Shown in pieces: positions 1 to 8,576 of a stretch of 64,000 nucleotides of DNA. The translations under genes were made by a program, and so were the position numbers. Every line of letters starts with the position of its first letter. The stretch's first letter is position 1. Where the stretch lies: positions 4,435,773-4,499,772 of the forward strand of contig OZ020524.1 in NCBI GenBank assembly GCA_963971425.1, in the 5' to 3' direction. This stretch comes from Bryoerythrophyllum caledonicum. Its lineage: Eukaryota; Streptophyta; Bryopsida; Pottiales; Pottiaceae. Under the pieces are notes generated by a model that ran no database searches, was not told where the DNA came from, and saw nothing but the letters and a program-made list of their open reading frames with translations.

Positions 1-25
1 GGTACCTCAGGAGTTAAGGGGTTAA

Positions 26-915
26 GGGCCGGTTTATACTTGGGGCCAGATTGAGGGCCGGCTGGAACTCTCCAAGTTTCAACTAATAGGGTCTTTCAAT
101 CTCTCAAAATCCAACCCAAGAGCTTTATACTTGGGGCCGGCCGGAACCACATTTCATCCTATGTGTCATCTTAGGTGGCATGGTTTTGGCGCCAAACCAT
201 CCGGCCCCAAGGGAGCAATCGAGACAAGGTTTGGGGTGGCCCAAACTCCCATCTAGGGCCGGACTCGGTTCCTCCGTTGAATCCTTCAAAACATTTACCG
301 TCAATTAATATAGTTTTAAAAAAAAAAATTAAAATTAAAATTAATTTTTTTAAATTTAAATTTAAATTTTGAAAAAATAAAAATACTCCTTCCTTTCGGA
401 TATGCACCCCAAAAAAGGATTTGGTCAAATAAAGTAAATAAGACTCTATTTTACAATAGTCAAAATAGGAAGAGGAATTTAAAGTTGCATACATGTGAAA
501 AAGAGCTCTCTTTTATTTTAGACCTATTAAAAATAAGAGAAAAAGGAAAAAAATTATGAAAACATAAAAAATACTCTTATTTAAAAAAAAAATTTAAATG
601 TCGTAAGGAAGGAAAACACATGAAGTAAATATGTGAAACCTATTTTTCTTCAAACTAGGAAAGCAACAAAGACAAAGGCTTGACATATGTGCTTCTATAA
701 TTTTTAGTTGAGCCTTATAAAAGACTAAGACACTTAAAAATTGGAAATTTGGCCCTAGAATCCGGCCCCAACACTTTACATTGACTAGGGCCAAGATGAT
801 GAATTTGAAATCCGGCCCTAGAATCCGGCCTCAATGCTTTACATTATTTGGGGCCGGATTGAAGGTAAATCCGGCCGGCCTTCCATCCGACCCCAACTCT
901 GATGTAAACCGGCCC
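26..915. mobile_element. PIF/Harbinger-type MITE, copy 1
   Basis: The element has terminal inverted repeats beginning GGGCCGGTTTA and is flanked on both sides by TAA (23-25 and 916-918), the 3-bp target duplication of PIF/Harbinger elements. No transposase is visible, so it is non-autonomous. A second end-like motif near 126 and repeated 'ccctagaatccggcc' blocks near 760 and 810 suggest internal duplication or a nested copy. A palindrome TTTTGGCGCCAAA near 184 recurs in the two related elements at 15392 and 17685. Confidence 0.75.
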
Positions 916-980
916 TAAGTAAGGGAAAATATCTTCTATAGAGCAATGCTCAAATGGTACGCCAAGATCCACACATCACA

Positions 981-1398
981 AGGCCGATGCACATGACTAC
1001 CATATGGGGCTTCATCTCCCACATATGGTCCCTAAAAGCTTGGGTTTGGCTCCTCATGCCCACATGAGTTTCACAGTAAAATCCAAAGTGGTTCCAAACC
1101 AAACCATTTGGTTACCGTCTTCTTATTTACCTATTTAACCACATTATTACCACAATGTTCCAAGTGCGTTCCCAATGAGTTCCCGTGTTGTTCCCCAAAG
1201 TTCCCACTGCGTTCCCCAATGTGTTCCCACGGTTCCTAATGCGTTCTCCGTGTTCCCAAAGAGTTCCCAATGCGTTTACATGTGGGAACCAATTTACATA
1301 TTTAAAATTTATCCAAATTTACCTTTTAATATGTGGGGCCCACCACCAATTGTTGGGGTTCCCAAGCGGAGGCTCATCCGCACCATGTGCGTCTTACT
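981..1398. mobile_element. Candidate small insertion in the MP-1 promoter
   Basis: The promoters of MP-4 and MP-5 run straight from 'cacatcaca' into 'gtgagtcatgg', whereas MP-1 has about 420 extra bases here. The ends are weakly inverted (GATGCACATG and CATGTGCGTC) and ACA lies at both edges, as a 3-bp target duplication would. The superfamily is unknown and the boundaries are approximate. Confidence 0.4.
1150..1280. repeat. Degenerate tandem GTTCCC repeat
   Basis: About ten irregular copies of an 11-13 base unit built on GTTCCCAATGC lie inside the candidate insertion at 981-1398. The frame-open translations over it are low-complexity shadows and not genes. Confidence 0.6.
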
Positions 1399-1484
1399 AC
1401 AGTGAGTTATGGTCGAAGCCAAAAACCTTGTCTTCATTGTTCCGTGCCTATTGAATCGTCTTTAGAGCAAACCCAAAGAGTTTA

Positions 1485-1696
1485 AGCTTAGTTGCTGCCT
1501 CGCCGAACTAGCTTCCACGACGTAGCAGGAAACATTCCGAGAATGATCTTCACTCAGTCGGTAAGCAATTGTCCAAGTCGACAGAGACATAGATGCACGT
1601 TGACCAGAACTTGAAGGGCACAAGTTCAGAAATCAGGCAGGCACCTCTAGCATCGGAGAGCGCATGTGCAGTAGACAGAATTCTAGTGTCAAGGAT
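1485..1696 (+). promoter_or_regulatory. Conserved leader of MP-1
   Basis: About 200 bases upstream of the MP start are conserved in every full cassette. Shared blocks include CATTCCGAGAATGATCTTCA, an ATGCACGTTGACCAGAAC block, and ACAGAATTCTAGTGTC just before the start. It is probably 5' untranslated sequence containing short upstream reading frames. No TATA box is asserted. Confidence 0.45.
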
Positions 1697-2257
1697 ATGG
1701 AGTGCGCTCGCAAGAGATCAGTCCTTCCACAAGACTTCCACGAGATTCATGTATCATTGACGGGCGTTGGAACAATCGCTTTGCGGTATGAGCGCCTCCG
1801 CTTCGCGCTTCTAGGCAACAGCAAGTGGTTCCCCAAGGTGCCTTTGGGAATCTTGGTCTGGAGTGCGCTCCATGTGCTGCTCGTCGTGGGCGGTGCTTCT
1901 CTCCTGCTCCTGCCCTTGGTGCCCGCTGTAGCCCTTGCAGTGGCTGCGGACTGCATCCTGGGCACCATTTCCGGGCTGTACACTCTGATGTCTGTTCCCT
2001 TGGGTGCCCTTGTATTGATCGTGTTCAGCCTCGTGCTGCTTTGCAACGGCGAGGGAATCAGATGGGTGTGTCATTTGATTATGGTGTCCTGGAGAGATTA
2101 TATGAATCTCCCAGGAACGTGGTACCTCTATCTTACGGGCAGGTTGACTCGGGAACTTTTCAATGAGTGGTACCTGCCGAGGTTCCGGCCTGGTTGGAGA
2201 TTGGTGGGCAGGTGGTGTGAGGAGGTTGTGCACTTGCACGACACCTTTGTCATATAG
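1697..2257 (+). CDS. MP-1, small multi-pass membrane protein
   Basis: The protein is 186 residues from the family start MEC, which all paralogues share; an in-frame ATG at 1664 would add 11 residues. I do not recognise the family. Seen in order: a basic N-terminus (MECARKRS), a conserved EIHVS block near residue 16, YERLRFALLGNSKWFPKVPLG at about 31-51 broken only by small changes between copies, hydrophobic stretches at about 50-83 and 97-116, a variable region, and a conserved end GWRLVGRWCEEVVHLHDTFV. Two or three membrane spans are likely, with the Cys/His-containing tail on one side. There is no cleavable signal peptide by eye. It is a single exon. The closest relative is MP-4 in block B. 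The function is unknown. Confidence 0.7.
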   Translation: MECARKRSVLPQDFHEIHVSLTGVGTIALRYERLRFALLGNSKWFPKVPLGILVWSALHVLLVVGGASLLLLPLVPAVALAVAADCILGTISGLYTLMSVPLGALVLIVFSLVLLCNGEGIRWVCHLIMVSWRDYMNLPGTWYLYLTGRLTRELFNEWYLPRFRPGWRLVGRWCEEVVHLHDTFVI

Positions 2258-3147
2258 TTCTTGCACTTGCAATTCAAGGGAAGAGACGACGAGGGGACAA
2301 GAGATAGTTTAGACCTTCTTGTACATTCCGTTTTGAATGATTTAGTGATAAGCAACATGTTTGAGTGTGAAGCGGCAGGTTTGCTAGAAGTGGGTTGAAC
2401 CCTAAGCTCATGGTGATTTTGAACATGTTGAATCATGTTCCCGCAAACTTGATTTTCAATCGTAAGAGTGGATGTTTCGGGGAAATTTGTTATCCTTTTT
2501 CACTTAAGGGAAGGAAGCATTTTGAGTAGCGAACTTGTATGATAAGGGGATCGCATATGGAGCATTCCATCCAGGGTTGTAGATTTCCTTGCAATCTCAA
2601 AGACGGAGCTTTGTGGTATTTATGATTTTGGAGTTTGAATTCAGAGTGGAAAAGTCATTCGCGTGGAGAAGCTTGTTGTAGAGTTTTCAGGCATGAGACG
2701 GAACTCAGGCTTTAAGCGCAGACAGAGTATTTGCCGATGATGGTTTTAGAGTTTCTGGAAAATCTAGGGTTGGGCACGAATTTCGCACAGCTGGAATTCA
2801 GAGTTTCTTCAGAATGATCCGTTTGCGGTTTCGGAAGTCCTGTTATACTTCCGAAATGAGCATCAGATTGGATTTGTGAATGCAGATAGCCTTTGATTTG
2901 AAAGTCGAATGAAGACATTGTAGTGCTTCGAAAGATTAGGTTTAGACACGAATTTCGCGTATGATGAGTGTTGCTCGAGTTCAAAGTTGAAGTGGTCCGT
3001 GTAGACAGTTTTAGCTACATTTATGAAGGGAGTGTCACGAGACTGGATTCTGGGATTTGAATACTCTTTGAATGCCAAGTCGAAGAATAACATCTTAGTG
3101 TTTCGTAAGATAAGGTCAGCCTAGACATTTCGCGCTGCTGATCAAGG
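2258..3147 (+). repeat. Cassette tail with about 175-bp internal repeats
   Basis: The region downstream of MP-1 recurs after MP-4 nearly base for base and, more diverged, after MP-2, MP-3, MP-5 and in the MP-6 chimera. Within it a unit of about 172-177 bases repeats at least two and a half times; the landmark 'cacgaatttcgc' occurs near 2777 and 2948, and a weaker form near 3127. It contains no supported gene and is probably 3' untranslated or spacer DNA. Confidence 0.6.
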
Positions 3148-4154
3148 ATGTCAGGTGACGGAGCCACTCAAACAGCTGACTCCGACGGCTACATCTCGGC
3201 GTCGGAGCTGCACCACCGCATGCTGGAGACAAAGAAGCAGTTCCGAAAACCGGAGGTTGCGAGAGGCGCGTATGTCAACGTCTAAAGTGGAGGTGCTCGA
3301 GCACCCTCCAGGCCCCAACTCTCGTCTCACCTCGGGCGACCTGCAGAACCAGGTGAGATGGGTGCTGCCGGACGTCGAGAATCCCAAGTGGGTGTTCGTG
3401 AAGAACAAGCCGCTGGTGAGGAAGGTGGTGATGGTGCGCATGCCCGCGTGCTTCCAGAGCCTGACGCGATGGTGCGGCGCCCAGTGGCGGGAGGGGCGAC
3501 TGTGGAGGCCCTGTTGAGTTGCCCGGCGAAGACGACGACGAGCATGGATCCGTCCTCCTCGACACCCTCCTGAAACCCCAAACCCGATCACGAACTACAT
3601 CACGCAGTATAGCGGCATCACGGCGGCCATGCTGGTGCCCGTCGCGACGGCCCTGGCGCAAGTCTAGACGCACATGCTCGCCCTGGTGCACACGGACACA
3701 ATTCCCGTGGGCAACTCCCTGGGGAACAAGCTGGCGCACGCACGCATCATCGACACGGCGGTGCTGTACGAGAGGCGCCACAAGCTCGAGGTCCGGGCGC
3801 TCATCTCCCGGCATCTGCAGGGCTCGATCCAGGGCGACGACCACGGCCACGATACACACGCTCGCCGCCATGGACCTGGCTCTTTTGAAGATCCGCAGTG
3901 GTTCGGGTTTTCCCAGTATTGCGAAGCCCAAGTGTGAGAGCCTGATTCTCGTGCTGGCGCGTCGCGGTCGCCGAACCGTGGTCGTTGATAGACGCGAGGA
4001 GGTGCAGCAGCACGCCATGAGTTCCTGCGATGCGGTTGCGGTAGCTTCAGACGACGAAGTTTGTGTGAAGGTGGTGGAGGAAGTGGGGAGAAGTTGGGTG
4101 GATGTCGTGTGGCTCAGTTCCGGGACGCGGATCAAGCGTTGGAGGATCGGTTGA
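3148..4154 (+). pseudogene. REX-1, broken REX1/SDN-type 3'-5' exonuclease
   Basis: Translations in several frames match a plant DEDDh RNA exonuclease in order. They are an EF-hand-like loop (DSDGYISASE), the block RGAYVNV, WVLPDVENPKWVFVKNKPL, VLLDTLLKP, ILVG-type 'VGNSLGNKLAHARIIDT' near 3706, and then MDLALLKIRSGSGF with a C-terminal domain (VDRREEVQQHA, SCDAVAVASDDEVC). The stretch that should hold the first catalytic motif (DxE in ALDCEM) is absent. An in-frame TAA lies at 3280-3282, and the frame changes at least three times. It has no introns. It is a non-functional host gene remnant, present in nearly identical form at 41597. Confidence 0.75.
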
Positions 4155-4404
4155 GGAGAGTGTAAGAAAATCACAAGTAGCCATTTCTCCTGTTTAAAAA
4201 CACATTGGATTTGAGATTCTCACTCCAAGATGCAGGTGTAGATATTCTTTTCATTGAGAATGTGAAAAAGGTGCCGTTTTCTTGGCCTCTGTGACCAGAT
4301 TTTGACTTACTTGCTTCGAAAATTCTTGAAGTAGTAAGTGAAAATTGATACTCGGTTAGCCTCTAGTTCCGAACCTACTCGCCGGAGTGGGTTTCGACGA
4401 TGGA
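4155..4404 (+). other. Spacer between REX-1 and the MP-2 leader
   Basis: This matches the sequence after REX-2 (42610-42815) up to 'tactcggttagcctctag'. It then joins directly to the MP-2 leader, while block B has about 1.6 kb more here. MP-2 therefore lacks the distal promoter present upstream of MP-5. Confidence 0.5.
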
Positions 4405-4598
4405 CCCGAGAACATTCCGAGAATGGGCTTCACTTAGTCGGCAAGCATTTGTCGGAGTCACCGAAGAAACAGATGCACGTCGACCAGAACGAGAAAGGCA
4501 CAAAAACCAGGCAGTCTGAGAAAGCTGAGCACCTCAAGTCCAAGAGAGAGCATGTTCGGTGGCACTCGAGGTGCAGACAGAATTCTAGTATCTAGGCT
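4405..4598 (+). promoter_or_regulatory. Conserved leader of MP-2
   Basis: It shares the family leader blocks (ACATTCCGAGAATGGGCTTC, GGCAAGCATTTGTCGGAGTC, ACAGAATTCTAGTATCTAGG). An alternative frame reads GADRILVSRLWSALAR across the MP start and is also open in other copies. Confidence 0.4.
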
Positions 4599-4979
4599 AT
4601 GGAGTGCACTCGCAAGAAATCAGACGCTCCACATCAAGCATGCGAGATTCATGTATCATTCACGAACTCGGCTTCGGGGTATGAGCGCCTCCGCTTTGCG
4701 CTTCTGGGCAACAAGTGGTTCCCCAAGTGCCCTTCAGGAATCCTGCTGTGGAGTGCGCTCCATGTGCTGCTCGTCGTGGGTATTGCTTCTCTCCTGCTCC
4801 TGGCTTCGGCGATCATGATATTTGAAGGACTGGTAGTGGACGCCTTGGTTATCTGTATGGACGGTCGAGGTGCTGCTACTTCTAAACATGTCAAAGCTTG
4901 TTGGGGGTTCCCTGTTTGGAGATCGGTGGGCAGGTGGTGTGAGGAGGTTGTGCACTTGCACGACACCTTTGTCGTGTAG
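4599..4979 (+). CDS. MP-2, short membrane protein of the MP family
   Basis: The protein is 126 residues from the MEC start. It keeps the family N-terminus (MECTRKKSDAPHQ, EIHVSFTNS, YERLRFALLG, KWFPK), one long hydrophobic region (GILLWSALHVLLVVGIASL, continuing for about 20 more residues) and the conserved end (WRSVGRWCEEVVHLHDTFVV). Compared with MP-1 and MP-3 it lacks about 60-70 residues between the hydrophobic core and the tail, so it may have only one or two membrane spans. The nearest relative is MP-5. The function is unknown and no break is seen. Confidence 0.65.
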   Translation: MECTRKKSDAPHQACEIHVSFTNSASGYERLRFALLGNKWFPKCPSGILLWSALHVLLVVGIASLLLLASAIMIFEGLVVDALVICMDGRGAATSKHVKACWGFPVWRSVGRWCEEVVHLHDTFVV

Positions 4980-5881
4980 TTGTTTTCACTTGCAATTCAA
5001 GGGAAGAGAGTGACTTACGTCAGGGGGATAGTAGATAGTTTAGATATTCTTCTACGTTTCGTTCTGAACGATTTATGGTACGCAACATGTTTGTGAGAAG
5101 CGGCAGTTTTGCTGGAAGTGGGTCGAACTGGAAGCTCATGGTGACGTTCAACAAGTTGATTATGTTTCCGTCAACTTGATTTCAATCGTAAGAGTGGATG
5201 TCTCAGAGGAATTTCGTATGCTTTTTATTCAAGGGATGGGAGCATTTGGAGTAGTGAACTTGTATGATAATGGGATCGTATATGAAGCATTCCATCCAGG
5301 GTTTTAGATTTCCTTGCAATCTCAAAGATGGCTCAACTTTGTGGTTTGTTTGATTTGGAGTTTGGAATCACAGTGCAAAAATCATCTGCGTGGAGAATCT
5401 AATCTTCTAGTCGAGTTTTCAGGCATGGGATTGAATTTAGGCTTTAGATTCTAAGCGCAGACACAGTTTTGTCGAAGGAGAAGATGATTTTAGAGTTTCT
5501 GGAAAATCTAGGGTTGGACACGAATTTCGCACAGGTCAATTTCAGAGTCGAAGACATCCGTGCGTAGTTTCGCAGACCTGTTACACATCTGTTGCATCAG
5601 TTTGGATTCCGGGATATAGATAGCGTATGAATTGAAAGTCGAATAAAATCATCCTAGTGCTTCGGAAGGTTAGGGCTAGACATGAATTTCGCACATGGTG
5701 AGTGAAGTTCGAGTTCAAAGTTCAAGAGGTCCGTGTGGAGAGTTCCTGCTACATTTGTGAAGGGAGCGTCACGAGACTGGATACAGAGATCTAGGTTGCC
5801 TTTGGATCTACAGTCGAAGAAAAACATCTTAGTATTTCAAAAATTAGAGTAAGAATAGAAATTTTGCGCTGCTGCTCAAGG
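4980..5881 (+). repeat. Cassette tail after MP-2
   Basis: This is a diverged version of the tail after MP-1 with the same landmarks ('cacgaatttcgcaca' and the degenerate repeats). No gene is supported within it. Confidence 0.55.
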
Positions 5882-6080
5882 ATGGCAGTTGACGGAGCCG
5901 CTCCCATAGATCCGGACTCTCATTCCGCCGGCTCCATCTCGGCGCTGCACCACCGCGCGCTGGAGAAGAAGAAGCGGTCCTGCGAACCGGAGGACACGAG
6001 AGGCGCGTATTTTGACATCTAGGGGACGGAAGTGAAAGCAGAGGTGATCGTGCAGCGCCCAGCCCCAACTATCGTCCCAC
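5882..6080 (+). pseudogene. REX N-terminal fragment
   Basis: It starts with the same ATG context as REX-1 and reads SISALHHRALEKKKRSCEPE, then DTRGAYFDI. A TAG stop follows, and then GTEVKAEVIVQRPAP in the same frame. It is cut off by the TA-flanked MITE at 6081. Only the EF-hand-like and RGAYFD portions remain. The loop is more degraded than in REX-3. Confidence 0.6.
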
Positions 6081-6082
6081 TA

Positions 6083-6548
6083 CACTAATTCTCAATTTTA
6101 GTGTAGCGCTGGCACAATAGTGCTTTGTTGAGAATAAAATATATCATGTCAAACCTATCGTCTCACTTCGCTACACCAATGAAATGCTTTGCAATCAATG
6201 TTCTTGGGCCCTACCCCATGCAAGCTAAAGCTCCCCCATAGTACCCAAGGTTGACCAATAGTTCCCCCAAACCTTTCCCAATGCAAGACACCATGTGCAT
6301 GTGGTCCCGGTTACTAACATAAGACCCTAAGATTCGGGGTACCTATCCAATGTACTTTGGTGACTTTCAGGAAAACTCAAACTGCACACAAAAAACACTT
6401 CGAAACAGTTAATTTTAGTGCGATGAGTAAGAAAGGAAACAAACACTTTTATTTCTAGGTGAGACCATAAAATCTCGAGCTTGACAGGATATTTTATTCT
6501 CAACAGTGCACTATTGTGCCAACGGTACACTAAAATTGAGAATTAGTG
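6083..6548. mobile_element. TA-flanked CACTAA MITE, copy 1
   Basis: Long terminal inverted repeats of about 60 bases begin CACTAATTCTCAATTTTAGT and have only a few mismatches. TA flanks each end (6081-6082 and 6549-6550). Part of the interior (about 6370-6480) is the inverted copy of 54930-55020. No coding capacity. The TA target points to Tc1/mariner-type mobilisation, although the CACTA start also fits CACTA elements with a 2-bp duplication. Confidence 0.6.
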
Positions 6549-6554
6549 TAACCA

Positions 6555-6735
6555 CACTAATTGATTTGTAAATGCTATAAGTTTTTACTTTAGGTGGAGG
6601 TTTTTACTATGAGCATAACTATTGATACTCTTCAACGAGGTGAATCACAGTAAACATCCTTGGTAAAAAAATTCATCACGAGTAAAAACTTATAGTAACA
6701 TTTTAAATAATTTTCTGTGCTTAACACTAATTCTC
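6555..6735. repeat. Small inverted-repeat insertion
   Basis: Imperfect inverted arms (ATAAGTTTTTACT and AGTAAAAACTTAT) face each other about 110 bases apart. The right side borders another 'acactaattctcaattttagtgtagtg' end at 6725. It is probably a small MITE or a solo end left by one. Confidence 0.4.
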
Positions 6736-6755
6736 AATTTTAGTGTAGTGCTGAT

Positions 6756-7065
6756 CACTTAAACCCCATTGATATGATAAATCTTTCTCCTTCGACCCCA
6801 CAGTCATTGCAGAGGATGATAAACATGTTCCGTTCCGGCTCGCCGAACGAGCTTCGACGAAGGACGAGAGAACCATTCCGGGAATGATCTTCACTTAGTC
6901 GGCAAGCAATTGTCGGAGTCACCGAAAATACAGATGCACGTTGACGTGAACGTGAAAGGCACAAGATCGAATACCAGGCAGTCTGAGAGAGCAGAGCGCC
7001 TCAAGTTCGAAAGAGCGCAAGTTTAGCGGCACTCGTGGCGCAGACAGAATTCTAGTATCTAGGCT
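6756..7065 (+). promoter_or_regulatory. Conserved promoter and leader of MP-3
   Basis: It is nearly identical to the region before MP-7 (about 55197-55504), including 'gctgatcacttaaacccc', the GGATGATAAACATGTTCCG block and the shared leader with ATGCACGTTGACGTGAACG. Confidence 0.45.
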
Positions 7066-7662
7066 ATGGAGTGCACTCGCAAGAGATCCGGTGCTCCACA
7101 TCAAACGTACGAGATTCATGTATCATTTACCAACTCAGGCGTCCAATCAATCCCTTCGATGCACGAGCGCCTCCGCTTCGCGCTTCTAGGCAACAGCAAG
7201 TGGTTCCCCAAGGTGCCTTTGGGGATCCTGGTCTGGAGTGCGCTCCATGCGCTGCTCGTCGTGGGCGGCGCTTCTTCCATGCTCCTGGCTTCGGCGTTGG
7301 CGACTGCCTGGGGACTAGCATGGTACTGCGCCGCGTTCTTTGCGTATGCGGTCTTGACTCTGGCATATTTTCTGGTGCTTGCACCGTTTTGCTTGCTTTG
7401 GTTGTCGATGAGGGTGAGCTGGGCGCTGATGCTTGGCGATGGCGAGCACGGCGAGCGAATCAATGTGGCTTGGAAGGGCTTTCACGTCTGCTGGAAGGCA
7501 TGTTTGGATGCAGGTATGTTTTTGCAGGAAATATGTCATGTTGAAGTTGTTTGGGGACTTGTCCATATGACTAGTGACATCTTGAAGGTGTGCCCGGGTT
7601 GGAGATTGGTGGGTAGGTGGTGTGAGGAGGTTGTGCACATGCACGACACCTTTGTCATGTAA
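7066..7662 (+). CDS. MP-3, small multi-pass membrane protein
   Basis: The protein is 198 residues and is the longest intact member. It has the conserved MECTRKRSGAPHQTYEIHVS start, HERLRFALLGNSKWFPK at about 33-49, and a hydrophobic core at about 51-115 (VPLGILVWSAL through FCLLWLS) long enough for three spans. A cysteine-containing segment (WKGFHVCWKACLDAG) and the family end GWRLVGRWCEEVVHMHDTFVM follow. The stop codon TAA is created by the left edge of the MITE that inserted into the ancestral TAG. The closest relative is the split MP-7. The function is unknown. Confidence 0.7.
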   Translation: MECTRKRSGAPHQTYEIHVSFTNSGVQSIPSMHERLRFALLGNSKWFPKVPLGILVWSALHALLVVGGASSMLLASALATAWGLAWYCAAFFAYAVLTLAYFLVLAPFCLLWLSMRVSWALMLGDGEHGERINVAWKGFHVCWKACLDAGMFLQEICHVEVVWGLVHMTSDILKVCPGWRLVGRWCEEVVHMHDTFVM

Positions 7663-8206
7663 GGTAGAGGCACCCAATTTCGATCCGCCACCCAATTCCG
7701 ATCATTAGAGTATGCATGGCATGGTGCATGAAAATGGCAAATGCTTGAAATGGTACATGAAGTGACCCAAAACTGATAACTCAAAATTTGAAAACACCAG
7801 TCATTATTAGCATTGGGTCATGATGTGTGCAATTTTGGGTTGCTCCATGTCAATTGAGCTCTCGTTGGGGTATTGCCTCGAAAGTCGAACAAGGCCGATT
7901 GGTATTGGGTACCCTCCATGAGTTGGTAACCCATGGCATGTCTTGTATCTTTTTACTCACTCTCACTTACTGGCATTGGGTGAAAGAGGGCACCAAATCT
8001 CACCTACTCTAGAGTTTGATTATGGGCTTTGATGGTTTTTGGGCTTTTAAATTCTATATCAATTCCAAATCTCTGAGATTAAATGTGAAAAAATATTTGT
8101 TGAGTTTCATTCCTAATTCCGCATCGTTCTACATAAACGTTTTTGACATACAATGTCATTTGAGTCCCGAACTGGCTTAAGTGATCGGAATTGGGTACCT
8201 CTACCT
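7662..8206. mobile_element. TA-flanked MITE in the MP-3 stop codon
   Basis: The terminal inverted repeats AGGTAGAGG(C/T)ACCCAATT and TA on each side (7660-7661 and 8207-8208) define a Tc1/mariner-type MITE. Removing it restores the 'TAGTTGTTTTCAC' seen after MP-2. The same insertion lies after MP-7 (63063-63596), so it predates the block duplication. No coding capacity. Confidence 0.7.
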
Positions 8207-8208
8207 TA

Positions 8209-8574
8209 GTTGTTTTCACTTACAATTGGGAAGATAGTGACTTAGGTTAAGGACGATAGTAGAAAGTTTGGTTTAGTCCTTCATCCATGTTCGGTTCAAA
8301 TGAGTTAGGGAACAAACAACATATTTGAGTGAGAAGCGGCAAGTTAGCTAGAAGTGGGTTCCAAAGAGATTTGGTGGCGCCCTCTTTCTAGAATACATCT
8401 CCACTGGATCATACCTAACCCTTTGAGTAAATATAATCAGGACCAGAAGAATGTTAACCTTCACTTTTGACGTCACATTCATTAGAGATGATGATATACA
8501 TCAACAGAAGATAATTTTACTCCAATTGATGTTCTGGTTCTTATAAATTTTGCGATATTATCAACCTATCATGT
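8209..8574 (+). repeat. Cassette tail after MP-3
   Basis: The first half aligns with the start of the MP-1 tail ('gagaagcggcaagttagctagaagtgggtt'-type sequence). The second half aligns only with the end of this window (63740-63965). No gene is seen. Confidence 0.5.
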
Positions 8575-8576
8575 AA

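Noticed and set aside
1130-1290. Possible CRISPR-like or regulatory repeat array (GTTCCC units)
   Set aside because: Units are short, irregular and without distinct spacers. It is a degenerate tandem repeat in a probable insertion.
3275-4174. Long minus-strand frame of 299 codons opposite REX-1
   Set aside because: It is the antisense shadow of a GC-rich former exonuclease gene. The forward frames match exonuclease motifs; this one matches nothing.
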